This document shows positions 1 to 6,366 of a DNA stretch of 14,266 nt, in pieces. Origin of the DNA: Rhizobium sp. Q54 (lineage in GTDB: Bacteria > Bacteroidota > Bacteroidia > Flavobacteriales > Flavobacteriaceae); assembly GCA_943324395.2 (NCBI GenBank), contig CALPLL020000026.1, positions 1 through 14,266 on the forward strand, given 5' to 3'. The translations under genes were made by a program, and so were the position numbers. The notes under the pieces are model-generated. The model was not told the DNA's origin, searched no databases, and was given only the letters and a program-made list of their open reading frames with translations. The stretch's first letter is position 1, and each line of letters begins with the position of its first letter.

Positions 1-959
1 ACTACCGAGGTCATCGGTAAACCTCCTAGTAATGAACTTATAATATTTCCAATACCTTGGGCTTTTAATTCAACATTAGTGTCGGTAAATCTCTTTTGGA
101 CGTCCATTCTATCAGCAGCTTCAACGCACAATAATGTTTCTATAGAAGCAACAACAGCAATTGTAACTCCTATTACCCAAACTTTAGTATTTGCAAGAGC
201 AGAAAAATTTGGTAAAATAAAAATACTCTTAAATTCCTCAATTGAACTAGGAACAGGTAAACTCACCAAATGATCGCTTTTTATAGAAAAACTACTACCT
301 GAAATAATGAAAAATTCATTTAATAAAATACTAACAATTACAGCTATTAACGCTGGAGGAACCAATTTAATTTTCTTTAGAAATTCAACTTTGGTCCAAG
401 CAATTAATATAAAAAGTGAAACCAATGTAATAATAATTGAACCCAATTGAACGTAACCTACAAATTCAAAAAGTTCTGAAAAAGTATTCTCAGAATCCGG
501 TTGAAGGAAAGCCAAATCACCTTCATAATCTTTATCGTAACCGAAGGCATGAGGAATTTGTTTTAAAAAAATGATTACTCCAATACCTGCTAACATTCCT
601 TCGATAACATTGGTTGGAAAATAATTCGAAATACTACCTGCTTTAATAAATCCTAAAATTAATTGGAGAATTCCAGCTATAAATACGGCTGTCAAGAAGA
701 TGTCAAAAGCACCTAAATCAGTAATTGCTGTTAAAACAATTGCTGTTAAACCGGCAGCTGGTCCTGAAACACTTAAATGAGAAGTACTCAAATAACCCAC
801 AACTATTCCACCGACGATTCCTGAAATTATACCCGAAAATAATGGTGCACCTGAAGCCATTGCAATTCCTAAACACAATGGTAACGCCACTAAAAAAACC
901 ACTAAACCTGAGGAAAAATCAGATTTAAGGTTTGCAAAAAAATTATTGTTTTTTGTCAT
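1..959 (-). CDS. SulP family inorganic anion transporter (partial, 3' end beyond left edge)
   Basis: This is an inner-membrane anion permease of the SulP/SLC26 family. Members move sulfate or bicarbonate, usually coupled to Na+ or H+. The reading frame is open from the ATG at 959-957 to the window edge, giving 319 residues without a stop. The N-terminus carries the family signature: residues 15-45 read SGLVVFLVALPLCLGIAMASG and continue with P-LFSGIISGIVGG. It is followed by many hydrophobic segments, and the visible end reads GLPMTSV, a motif conserved in this family. Full-length members have about 500-750 residues, so roughly half is seen; any C-terminal STAS domain lies outside. In Bacteroidetes these genes often neighbour carbonic anhydrase genes, which would fit bicarbonate uptake, but that side is not visible. 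The substrate is therefore open. The family call is firm. Confidence 0.93.
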   Translation of the reverse strand, partial: MTKNNNFFANLKSDFSSGLVVFLVALPLCLGIAMASGAPLFSGIISGIVGGIVVGYLSTSHLSVSGPAAGLTAIVLTAITDLGAFDIFLTAVFIAGILQLILGFIKAGSISNYFPTNVIEGMLAGIGVIIFLKQIPHAFGYDKDYEGDLAFLQPDSENTFSELFEFVGYVQLGSIIITLVSLFILIAWTKVEFLKKIKLVPPALIAVIVSILLNEFFIISGSSFSIKSDHLVSLPVPSSIEEFKSIFILPNFSALANTKVWVIGVTIAVVASIETLLCVEAADRMDVQKRFTDTNVELKAQGIGNIISSLLGGLPMTSV

Positions 960-1024
960 AATACCTATATAAAATTTAATACAAAGAATAACGCTAAATA
1001 AATGCGCTAATTATAAATGAAGTA

Positions 1025-1306
1025 TTAAATAGTATCAGGTGGGAGAATAATTATTTTCTGAGAAATATTATCGTGCTTACTTAAATTATCTGAAAGTATG
1101 TTGCTCGATTTTTTTTGAGGAATAAAAACAACAAAAGTGAAGGTTTCAAAAATAAATTCGGTTTTAAGCTCCTTTTGAAAATCTTCTGTTTCAGAATTAT
1201 CATAAAAAAATGAAATATCACCTTTCTTCTCAATCAAGCTAACTAATGTAGGTGCTGAGAGGAAAGTGAGAAAAAAAAATAGAAGTAATTTTACAATTAT
1301 TTTCAT
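1025..1306 (-). CDS. Small exported protein of unknown function (93 aa)
   Basis: I cannot assign a function. The protein starts MKIIVKLLLFFFLTFLSAPT, a hydrophobic N-terminal segment (residues 1-24) that is either a signal peptide or a membrane anchor, with no lipobox cysteine. The rest is a short polar domain, rich in Asp/Glu and Lys with several aromatics, ending in IILPPDTI. It resembles short hypothetical proteins I associate with Flavobacterium genomes, but this is recall, not a search. It lies 65 nt upstream of the SulP gene on the same strand and could be co-transcribed with it. It is divergent from the OxyR-like gene. A TAnnTTTG box ends only 4 nt before the ATG, so the mRNA could be nearly leaderless. 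Coding status is likely, because the signal peptide is well formed and no competing gene exists on the other strand. Confidence 0.7.
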   Translation of the reverse strand: MKIIVKLLLFFFLTFLSAPTLVSLIEKKGDISFFYDNSETEDFQKELKTEFIFETFTFVVFIPQKKSSNILSDNLSKHDNISQKIIILPPDTI

Positions 1307-1310
1307 GGCT

Positions 1311-1318
1311 CAAAACTA
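1311..1318 (-). promoter_or_regulatory. Candidate -7 element (TAGTTTTG) upstream of the 93-aa gene
   Basis: On the minus strand TAGTTTTG matches the Bacteroidetes -7 consensus TAnnTTTG exactly. Only four bases (AGCC) separate it from the ATG at 1306. I see no TTG -33 element at the usual distance. A chance match is quite possible in such AT-rich DNA. Confidence 0.3.
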
Positions 1319-1436
1319 AAATTAATTATCTGAAAAAATTCTAATACTACTAAAAATTAAAAATAATTTAACAATAGTTCAAATTAAAATAAAAGAATTA
1401 GACTATAATTTTACTATAAATTAAATTGATTGTTTT

Positions 1437-1444
1437 TATATTTG
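1437..1444 (+). promoter_or_regulatory. Candidate -7 element (TATATTTG) of the oxyR-like gene
   Basis: TATATTTG is an exact match to TAnnTTTG and lies 17 nt before the ATG at 1462, a normal leader length for this phylum. A matching -33 TTG is not evident. It is the only good promoter candidate in the 155-nt divergent intergenic region for this gene. Confidence 0.5.
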
Positions 1445-1461
1445 CATAATAAATTACTATT

Positions 1462-2403
1462 ATGACTATCACACAACTTCAATATGTTTTAGCGGTTGCT
1501 GAACATAAAAATTTTACTCTTGCAGCCGAAAAGTGCTTTGTGACACAGCCCACATTGAGTATGCAAATTCAAAAGGTAGAAGAAGAATTGAATATTCAAA
1601 TTTTTGATCGTACCAAAAAACCTATTCAATTAACTGAAATTGGTCAAAAGATAGTCAATCAAGCAAAAAATATTGTCAATGAAGCCGATCGAATGAAAGA
1701 TATCGTTGAGCAACAAAAAGGCTTTATTGGGGGCGAATTTAAATTAGGAATTATACCAACTGTAATGCCCACGTTGTTACCAATGTTCTTAAATACATTT
1801 GTAAAAAAATACCCTAAAGTTAAACTCATAATTGAGGAATTGAACACTGATGACATCATCCTAAGATTGAAAAATGGAAATTTAGATGCTGCTATTGCTG
1901 CAACTCCATTAAACGAGGAAAAATTAAAAGAAATAGTAATATATTACGAGCCATTTGTTGCTTATATTCCTGAAAAACATAGAATTGCAGATAAAAAAGA
2001 AATTGAGGTATCTGATTTAAATTTGGATGAAATTCTACTTTTACAGGACGGACATTGTTTTAGAGATGGAATTCTAAATTTATGTAAAAATCAGGGTGTA
2101 GCGCCAGCAAATAATTTTCAAATACAAAGTGGAAGTTTCGAAACATTAATAAAATTAGCTGACGAAGGTCTAGGTTTAACACTACTTCCCTATTTACATA
2201 CTTTGGATTTAAAAGAAAATGACAAACTAAAATTGAAACATTTTAAAGATCCAAAACCAGCTCGTGAAATCAGTCTTATTTTTCCGAAAACAGAATTAAA
2301 AATTCAAATAATCGATGCTTTAAGGCATTCCATTTCGGGAGTTATTCGAGGAGCAATTGCATTTCAAAATGTAGAAATTATCAATCCATTACCCAAGAAA
2401 TAA
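1462..2403 (+). CDS. oxyR: OxyR-like LysR-type hydrogen peroxide sensor and regulator
   Basis: This is a cytoplasmic LysR-type regulator of 313 residues, the normal family length. Residues 1-60 form the winged helix-turn-helix (TQLQYVLAVAEHKNFTLAAE, then TQPTLSMQIQKVEEELNIQIFDR). A linker helix follows, and the ligand domain runs from about residue 90. The OxyR identity rests on the redox pair. The segment GHCFRDGILNLC places cysteines at 199 and 208 with His198, Arg201 and Asp202 between or beside them, and IPT at 98-100 supplies Thr100. These are the positions used by E. coli OxyR, where peroxide oxidises Cys199 to form a disulfide with Cys208. It should therefore activate catalase, peroxiredoxin or Dps-type genes, though none lies in the window. 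The gene is monocistronic, with its own -7 box and a strong terminator at 2403-2429. Fe-S or organic-peroxide sensing is unlikely given the exact cysteine spacing. Confidence 0.92.
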   Translation: MTITQLQYVLAVAEHKNFTLAAEKCFVTQPTLSMQIQKVEEELNIQIFDRTKKPIQLTEIGQKIVNQAKNIVNEADRMKDIVEQQKGFIGGEFKLGIIPTVMPTLLPMFLNTFVKKYPKVKLIIEELNTDDIILRLKNGNLDAAIAATPLNEEKLKEIVIYYEPFVAYIPEKHRIADKKEIEVSDLNLDEILLLQDGHCFRDGILNLCKNQGVAPANNFQIQSGSFETLIKLADEGLGLTLLPYLHTLDLKENDKLKLKHFKDPKPAREISLIFPKTELKIQIIDALRHSISGVIRGAIAFQNVEIINPLPKK

Positions 2404-2429
2404 AAAAGGAGCTAAATAGCTCCTTTTTT
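2403..2429. terminator. Bidirectional rho-independent terminator between oxyR and the convergent 64-aa gene
   Basis: The stem is AAAAAGGAGCT paired with AGCTCCTTTTT around an AAAT loop, with T-rich DNA on the plus side and A-rich DNA on the other. Because A runs and T runs flank both arms, it can work in both directions. That fits the convergent genes ending at 2403 and 2431. Confidence 0.9.
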
Positions 2430-2430
2430 A

Positions 2431-2625
2431 TTATTTAATATAAATTAAACATTGTCTTAATTCTGGTTTTTGATTGGTATAATTTAAAAGCCAATCGGTT
2501 AATTGTTCAATTTCATAAGGCAGTAACATTTTTAAGGCTTTTTCTAATTCTTTGCAAAAAAGCTTAGGATCAAAACTAACGCTTTCCAAAATGTTCTTTG
2601 TGTAGACAAACATGGATACTTTCAT
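2431..2625 (-). CDS. Small conserved-looking protein of unknown function (64 aa)
   Basis: I do not recognise a domain. The sequence begins MKVSMFVYTKNILESVSFDP and is mostly helical in character, with an amphipathic stretch FCKELEKALKMLLPYEIEQLTDWLL-like (residues 23-47) and an end rich in hydrophobics (CLIYIK). There is no signal peptide, membrane segment or metal motif. Two cysteines (24 and 59) are not in a pattern. It sits between the oxyR terminator and the MnmD operon on the minus strand. The stop lies directly next to the shared hairpin, which supports a real transcript end here. The 5' side is a 76-nt AT-rich gap after mnmD without an evident terminator, so read-through from mnmD is possible. 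It is probably genuine, because the composition is protein-like and the other strand holds no gene. Confidence 0.65.
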   Translation of the reverse strand: MKVSMFVYTKNILESVSFDPKLFCKELEKALKMLLPYEIEQLTDWLLNYTNQKPELRQCLIYIK

Positions 2626-2701
2626 AAAAATAATTTATTAGTTTTATTCTGATATAAAATTAATAATTTATATAAATGTTAATGCAAATAATAAGTTAAA
2701 A

Positions 2702-3370
2702 TTACAAATCAAATTTTGTAGCTCTAAACATTTCCCTTTTACCCGGTGGTCCAGGAAGTTTTTCAACTTTAAAACCTACTTCGATCAAACTTCGTTTTAC
2801 CACACCACGAGCGGCATAAGTTACAAGAGTACCTTTGGATTTTAGCGATTTATACATTTTTCTAAATATTTCCGTACTCCATAATTCAGGCTGAACACGA
2901 TATCCAAAAGCATCAAAATAAATTAAATCAAATTTATTTTCATCATTTATTTGATCAAAAAATTGTTGTCTTTTAATTAATGTAAAAAGTGTAGAAATTT
3001 CATTTGTCGTTTCCCATTCACCTTCATGCATTAATTTAAAAACTTCACTTTCAGAGTCAGCATTTAGCTCAGAAACAAAATTCATTTGAGAAATTTCAGT
3101 GGTAGAAACTGGGTAAGCTTCCACTCCGTAATAATCAATCTTCTGATTTGATTTCTTTGATTCTAAATAGGTAATAAAAGCATTTAGACCTGTGCCAAAA
3201 CCAATTTCTAAAATGGATATTGGCTGATTATTAAAGGTTAATAATCCATTTTGGACAAAAACATGATAAGCCTCTTGAATTGCACCGTGTTTGGAATGAT
3301 AGCATTCATTCCATTCTGGCAAATGTATGGTGGTTGAGCCATCTAAGGTTTGAAGAATTTCTCTTTTCAA
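2702..3370 (-). CDS. mnmD: tRNA 5-aminomethyl(-2-thio)uridine-34 methyltransferase, stand-alone MnmD
   Basis: This is an S-adenosylmethionine-dependent methyltransferase (formerly DUF752) that converts nm5(s2)U to mnm5(s2)U at the wobble position of certain tRNAs. From the TTG start it has 222 residues. It contains the MnmD opening DGSTTIHLPEWNECYHSKHG, SAM motif I LEIGFGTGLN (residues 54-63), an acidic motif YFDAFGYRVQPELW (151-164) and the C-terminal GPPGKREM. The FAD-dependent MnmC(o) half of the E. coli bifunctional enzyme is absent, as in Aquifex MnmD, where MnmEG supplies the aminomethyl group directly. I chose the TTG at 3370-3368, one base after the stop of the upstream gene, because the MnmD homology begins with KREI. 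An ATG at 3415 is in frame but would overlap the cytochrome gene by 44 nt. It is the last gene of the DUF4920-cytochrome operon. Confidence 0.88.
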   Translation of the reverse strand: MKREILQTLDGSTTIHLPEWNECYHSKHGAIQEAYHVFVQNGLLTFNNQPISILEIGFGTGLNAFITYLESKKSNQKIDYYGVEAYPVSTTEISQMNFVSELNADSESEVFKLMHEGEWETTNEISTLFTLIKRQQFFDQINDENKFDLIYFDAFGYRVQPELWSTEIFRKMYKSLKSKGTLVTYAARGVVKRSLIEVGFKVEKLPGPPGKREMFRATKFDL

Positions 3371-3371
3371 A

Positions 3372-3809
3372 TTATTTGATGTATAACTTTTTAATTTTAG
3401 GAATTGGTCCGCCACATTTCACTTGATGACAGCTCACACAAGCATTAATTCCTTCATTAAAATGTTGTTTTGCATTTTTTGGATCTTTATAAATCAATTC
3501 TTGAGATTTGATAAAAAGAGCAGCTTGATCCTTAAAAAATTGATCATTATCCGATTTATCGGTCATAACCGCTTTATGAATATTTAGAAAGTGACTTGGA
3601 AATTGTCCTATTGTATCTCCTTTTTTAATTCTCTCTTTTAGTTTTTCATTTTCAATATACATGTTTTCCATCAAAGCTGCCATTTCTGACATTTGATACA
3701 TTTCAAACTTTTTGTCTGTTTTTTGATCGGATGAACAATCTTTCTTCTCTAGATTTTTATTACATGAAAGGAAGAAGAAAATAGAGATTGTTAAAAGTAT
3801 TTTATTCAT
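3372..3809 (-). CDS. Monoheme c-type cytochrome lipoprotein (class II-like)
   Basis: The protein has 145 residues. Residues 1-16 form a lipoprotein signal ending in the lipobox FLSC (lipidated Cys16), so the mature protein sits on the periplasmic side of a membrane. One heme attachment site, CVSCH (residues 124-128), lies near the C-terminus, followed by KCGGPIPKIKK. A C-terminal CxxCH after a mainly helical region is the layout of class II cytochromes (cytochrome c' type four-helix bundles). A methionine-rich helix (Met37, 40, 43, 47, 50) could hold the distal axial ligand; this is inference. It starts one base after the DUF4920 stop and is followed by mnmD, so the three are co-transcribed. 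The electron partner is unknown. Such proteins are often annotated only as hypothetical or cytochrome c; the heme site itself is certain. Confidence 0.82.
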   Translation of the reverse strand: MNKILLTISIFFFLSCNKNLEKKDCSSDQKTDKKFEMYQMSEMAALMENMYIENEKLKERIKKGDTIGQFPSHFLNIHKAVMTDKSDNDQFFKDQAALFIKSQELIYKDPKNAKQHFNEGINACVSCHQVKCGGPIPKIKKLYIK

Positions 3810-3810
3810 T

Positions 3811-4296
3811 TTACTTTTTTATTAAAACTCCGTTAGCCATGAATGAATAGTTGGTTTTTGGAGCTACAATACTGTCAATTGCAGCCTGAGATTTACCTTC
3901 ATCTTTAGCATAATGTTTTAATTCTTCAACAGATTCTATACTTACAAATGCTTTTCCATTTACTATAACTTCTTCATTTTGAGCGTTTTTAGGAATAAAA
4001 AAGGCATAATCTTTAAATTTTACGAAAGCTTCTTTACCAGAAGGTAATTCTAAGGTCATCCAACAGCCTTTTTTCTGGCAAACATTTTTGATTTTAGATT
4101 TAAATTTTATGTTTAATGTATCTCCAGGTTTTAATTTATCATATTGAATCAACATATCTTCACTAGAAATTGATTTATCTGAAGAGATACTATCTCCAAA
4201 AATTGCATAATCAGAAGAAGAATTAGCAGAAATTGTTTCTTTTTTACAACTAGTAAGAGCAAAAAAGCAAAATAATAAATAGACGATTTTTTTCAT
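3811..4296 (-). CDS. DUF4920 domain lipoprotein
   Basis: The protein has 161 residues with a clear lipoprotein signal peptide: MKKIVYLLFCFFALTSC, lipobox LTSC, Cys17. The mature part matches the DUF4920 family as I know it. A Ser/Asp-rich linker leads to a beta-rich core containing NVCQKKGCWMTL (Cys73, Cys78, Trp79, Met80), then GKEAFVKFKDYAFFIP and a conserved VNGKAFV strand. The Cys-x4-Cys-Trp-Met cluster could bind a metal ion or be redox active, but no function is established and I infer none firmly. The gene opens the operon: the cytochrome gene starts one base after its stop. A -7 box (TATTTTTG) lies 35 nt upstream of the ATG. Pairing with a periplasmic heme protein hints at an envelope redox or copper-related role. 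Confidence 0.83.
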   Translation of the reverse strand: MKKIVYLLFCFFALTSCKKETISANSSSDYAIFGDSISSDKSISSEDMLIQYDKLKPGDTLNIKFKSKIKNVCQKKGCWMTLELPSGKEAFVKFKDYAFFIPKNAQNEEVIVNGKAFVSIESVEELKHYAKDEGKSQAAIDSIVAPKTNYSFMANGVLIKK

Positions 4297-4331
4297 AATA
4301 AAGTGTTGGTGTTTAAATATATTAACTTAAG

Positions 4332-4339
4332 CAAAAATA
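4332..4339 (-). promoter_or_regulatory. Candidate -7 element (TATTTTTG) of the DUF4920-cytochrome-mnmD operon
   Basis: TATTTTTG on the minus strand is an exact TAnnTTTG match, 35 nt upstream of the ATG at 4296. It lies in the divergent region shared with ilvE. No -33 TTG stands at the usual spacing, so the call rests on the -7 box and position. Confidence 0.4.
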
Positions 4340-4406
4340 TAAGAAAATTTGATATAAATTAGCAGAATTGTCACAAAAACAGTTAAACTAAATACTGATT
4401 TTATGA

Positions 4407-4432
4407 TATTTTTATTTTTTTTAATAAAAATA
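4407..4432. repeat. AT-only inverted repeat in the divergent ilvE/DUF4920 region
   Basis: Perfect 10-bp arms TATTTTTATT and AATAAAAATA flank six T bases. The repeat is in the middle of the 274-nt gene-free stretch 4297-4570, which otherwise shows only AT-rich DNA. It could be an operator or a weak hairpin, but A/T-only arms arise easily by chance. Confidence 0.35.
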
Positions 4433-4570
4433 GAGCTTATCAACATAAAAGAATCTAATTTTTATTAATTTAGCCAATATTTATAAAAATCATTTATTTG
4501 ACCAATATAAATTGTAAATTCTTGACAATAAAGGATTTATATAATTTAATTGTACTAATGTTTCATTATC

Positions 4571-5638
4571 ATGAATTCAAATATCGAAAATAAAATTCAA
4601 ATTTCTAAAATTTCAACCTCAAAAATTGAATCCATTGATTTTGAAAACCTACCATTTGGTGAAGTTTTTACAGATTACATGCTAACCTGTGACTTTATTA
4701 ATGGAAATTGGGGAACACCAAAAATTGTTCCATATGCTCCTTTTTTAATGGATCCATCTGCAAAGGTTTTTCATTATGGGCAAGCAATTTTCGAAGGCAT
4801 GAAAGCCTATAAAGATGAGAATGATTCTGTTTGGTTATTTCGTCCTGAAGATAATTTTATCCGTTTTAATAAATCAGCGTTAAGAATGGCAATGCCAGAA
4901 GTTCCAGAATCTATTTTTATAGATGGTTTAACTCAATTAGTAGATTTAGAAAGAAACTGGGTAAAAAAAGGAGTTGGAAGTACTCTATATATTAGACCGT
5001 TTATGATTGCAACCGGTACAGGTGTAATCGCATCTCCTTCAAATGATTACCGTTTTATGATATTACTTTCTCCTGCCAAGTCATATTACTCTGGTGAAGT
5101 AAAAGTACTTATTGCTGAACATTTTAGCCGTGCGGCAAATGGGGGAATTGGAGCTGCAAAAGCAGCAGGAAATTATTCAGCACAGTTTTATCCAACCAAA
5201 TTAGCCAACGAAAAAGGGTTTCAACAAGTTATTTGGACTGACGATGCAACTCACACTAAGTTAGAAGAGTCTGGAACTATGAACGTATTTTTCAGAATAA
5301 ACGATACTTTATACACCGCTCCAACTAGTGAAAGAATTTTGGATGGAGTTACAAGAAAAAGTTTAATTGCAATTGCTGAAAGAGACGGAATTCAATTATC
5401 TGTTAGATCAGTTCTAGTTAGTGAACTTGTTGAAGCTGCAAAAAATGGTTCATTAAAAGAAATTTTTGGAGCTGGAACAGCAGCTGTAGTAACAATAATT
5501 AAAGGGTTCTCCTATCAAGACGAGTATTATGAATTACCTCCTGTAGAACATTCATTTGCTTTAGACTTAAAAAACAAACTAACGGCTATTCAACATAAAA
5601 CTGCAGAAGATACTTTTGGATGGACTGTAAAAGTTTAA
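4571..5638 (+). CDS. ilvE: Branched-chain amino acid aminotransferase (fold type IV, PLP)
   Basis: This cytoplasmic PLP enzyme performs the last step of leucine, isoleucine and valine synthesis and the first step of their breakdown, exchanging an amino group with glutamate/2-oxoglutarate. The 355 residues match the long BCAT group (eukaryote and Bacillus-like) rather than the shorter E. coli type of about 310. Visible marks are FHYGQAIFEGMKAY (67-80), the substrate-side YIRPFMIATG (140-149), the catalytic Schiff-base lysine in GGIGAAKAAGNY (Lys197), the PLP site EESGTMNVFF (232-241), DGVTRKSL (258-265) and the phosphate-binding EIFGAGTAAVV (297-307). It stands alone, not with ilvBCD or leu genes. 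It is divergent from the DUF4920 operon and ends at a strong hairpin. I found no leader peptide or T-box upstream. D-amino-acid transaminase is excluded by the length and motifs. Confidence 0.95.
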   Translation: MNSNIENKIQISKISTSKIESIDFENLPFGEVFTDYMLTCDFINGNWGTPKIVPYAPFLMDPSAKVFHYGQAIFEGMKAYKDENDSVWLFRPEDNFIRFNKSALRMAMPEVPESIFIDGLTQLVDLERNWVKKGVGSTLYIRPFMIATGTGVIASPSNDYRFMILLSPAKSYYSGEVKVLIAEHFSRAANGGIGAAKAAGNYSAQFYPTKLANEKGFQQVIWTDDATHTKLEESGTMNVFFRINDTLYTAPTSERILDGVTRKSLIAIAERDGIQLSVRSVLVSELVEAAKNGSLKEIFGAGTAAVVTIIKGFSYQDEYYELPPVEHSFALDLKNKLTAIQHKTAEDTFGWTVKV

Positions 5639-5642
5639 TCTT

Positions 5643-5672
5643 AAAAAAACCCTTAGTATTAAGGGTTTTTTT
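5643..5672. terminator. Bidirectional terminator between ilvE and the MazG-like gene
   Basis: Seven A bases plus CCCTTA pair with TAAGGG plus seven T bases around a GTAT loop, a 13-bp stem. It begins 5 nt after the ilvE stop and ends 11 nt before the convergent stop at 5684. The symmetric A and T tracts suit termination in both directions. Confidence 0.93.
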
Positions 5673-5683
5673 ATATCCAAAAT

Positions 5684-6064
5684 TTAAATAATTTTTGTAA
5701 AATCAGGTTTGAAATAATTAGGCCCTTTCATTACTTTCCCATCTTCACGATAAATAGGTTTACCATTACTATCCAATTTACTCATATTACTTCGTTGAAT
5801 TTCTTCAAAAACGGCTTCAATTTTATCATGTAAACCGTGTTCAATTATTGTTCCGCATAAAATATATAGCATATCACCAAGCGCATCGGCAATTTCAATT
5901 AGATCGTTATTTTGAACGGCTTCTAAATATTCTTCATTTTCTTCTTTCATTAAATTATATCTAAGTACATTTTTGGATTCACCCAAATTTGCTTTTGGAC
6001 TTTCACTGTAACCTATTTCAAAGGCAGTATGAAATTCTTTAACGGCATTAAGTTGTTTATTCAT
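5684..6064 (-). CDS. MazG-like nucleoside triphosphate pyrophosphohydrolase family protein
   Basis: The protein is a small all-helical enzyme of the MazG/PRA-PH superfamily, which cleaves (d)NTPs or related nucleotides to the monophosphate and pyrophosphate, often to remove damaged nucleotides. The metal-binding pattern is present: EENEE (residues 41-45) followed by EIADALGD (57-64), which gives the ExxE...ExxD signature. The C-terminal RSNMSKLDSNGKPIYREDGK with K-GPNYFKP is typical of the short Bacteroidetes and phage-like subgroup. I placed the start at the ATG 6064-6062 (126 aa, MNKQLNAVKEFHTAFE). A frame open to 6157 adds 31 residues, but these would cross the promoter region and do not look like family sequence. 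The gene is monocistronic, with its own -7 box about 45 nt upstream and a terminator after it. The substrate is unknown, and a histidine-pathway HisE role is unlikely without neighbours. Confidence 0.85.
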   Translation of the reverse strand: MNKQLNAVKEFHTAFEIGYSESPKANLGESKNVLRYNLMKEENEEYLEAVQNNDLIEIADALGDMLYILCGTIIEHGLHDKIEAVFEEIQRSNMSKLDSNGKPIYREDGKVMKGPNYFKPDFTKII

Positions 6065-6108
6065 AGTTTGATTTTTTAATTGATATTGGAAATGGTTACT
6101 TTTGATTA

Positions 6109-6116
6109 CAAATTTA
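6109..6116 (-). promoter_or_regulatory. Candidate -7 element (TAAATTTG) of the MazG-like gene
   Basis: TAAATTTG on the minus strand matches TAnnTTTG exactly and lies 44 nt upstream of the chosen ATG at 6064. Its position outside the coding frame supports the shorter start. One base separates it from a plus-strand -7 box. No clear -33 TTG is present. Confidence 0.5.
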
Positions 6117-6117
6117 G

Positions 6118-6125
6118 TATTTTTG
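6118..6125 (+). promoter_or_regulatory. Candidate -7 element (TATTTTTG) of the 62-aa membrane protein gene
   Basis: TATTTTTG matches TAnnTTTG exactly and ends 14 nt before the ATG at 6140. It is back-to-back with the minus-strand box at 6109-6116, so the two divergent promoters cannot be occupied at once. No -33 TTG at normal spacing is seen. Confidence 0.5.
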
Positions 6126-6139
6126 TATAAAATAATAAT

Positions 6140-6328
6140 ATGTTTAGTAAAGGTCAATTAATTTTTGCAGCAATCTTCTTTATATCATTTGTAATAGCGA
6201 TTACCTATTCTTATAGAAAAGATATTCTTGTTCACCAAAGAATATATAAAGGGAGCTATAAAATACTAATAGGGTTTATAGTTTTCATACTATTATTATT
6301 TATAATTAAAATTTTCTTCAAACATTAA
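6140..6328 (+). CDS. Small two-helix membrane protein of unknown function (62 aa)
   Basis: There is no function that I can assign. The peptide has two hydrophobic helices, residues 7-24 and 40-59, joined by a basic loop SYRKDILVHQRIYKGSYK. With this charge the loop should face the cytoplasm and both ends the periplasm. It starts MFSKGQLIF and ends KIFFKH. It resembles short membrane proteins seen in flavobacteria, by memory only. The start is fixed by an exact -7 box 15 nt upstream and divergent transcription from the MazG-like gene. The next gene begins 38 nt downstream on the same strand and may be in the same transcript. It is likely a real gene, because hydrophobic pattern and promoter agree. 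Confidence 0.7.
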   Translation: MFSKGQLIFAAIFFISFVIAITYSYRKDILVHQRIYKGSYKILIGFIVFILLLFIIKIFFKH

Positions 6329-6366
6329 ATATATATTTCAGGCCATAAAAATTAAATTCAAAACTT

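Noticed and set aside
79..273. 64-codon plus-strand open frame
   Set aside because: It lies antisense to the SulP coding sequence, whose family motifs are unmistakable; it has no promoter or protein-like features.
725..928. 67-codon plus-strand open frame
   Set aside because: Also antisense within the SulP gene; the sequence is low in complexity and basic, typical of a shadow frame.
992..1010. Direct repeat CGCTAA twice upstream of the SulP gene
   Set aside because: Six-base copies 7 nt apart are too short to rise above chance in this AT-rich region, and no promoter element lines up with them.
1659..1859. 66-codon minus-strand open frame inside oxyR
   Set aside because: Antisense to the linker and ligand-domain start of the OxyR protein; no independent support.
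4522..4545. TTGACA and TATAAT upstream of ilvE as a sigma-70 type promoter
   Set aside because: Both hexamers are present but only 12 bp apart instead of about 17, and Bacteroidetes use a different consensus.
6065..6157. N-terminal extension of the MazG-like protein by 31 residues
   Set aside because: It would cover both -7 boxes and overlap the divergent gene's ATG; the extra residues do not look like the family N-terminus.
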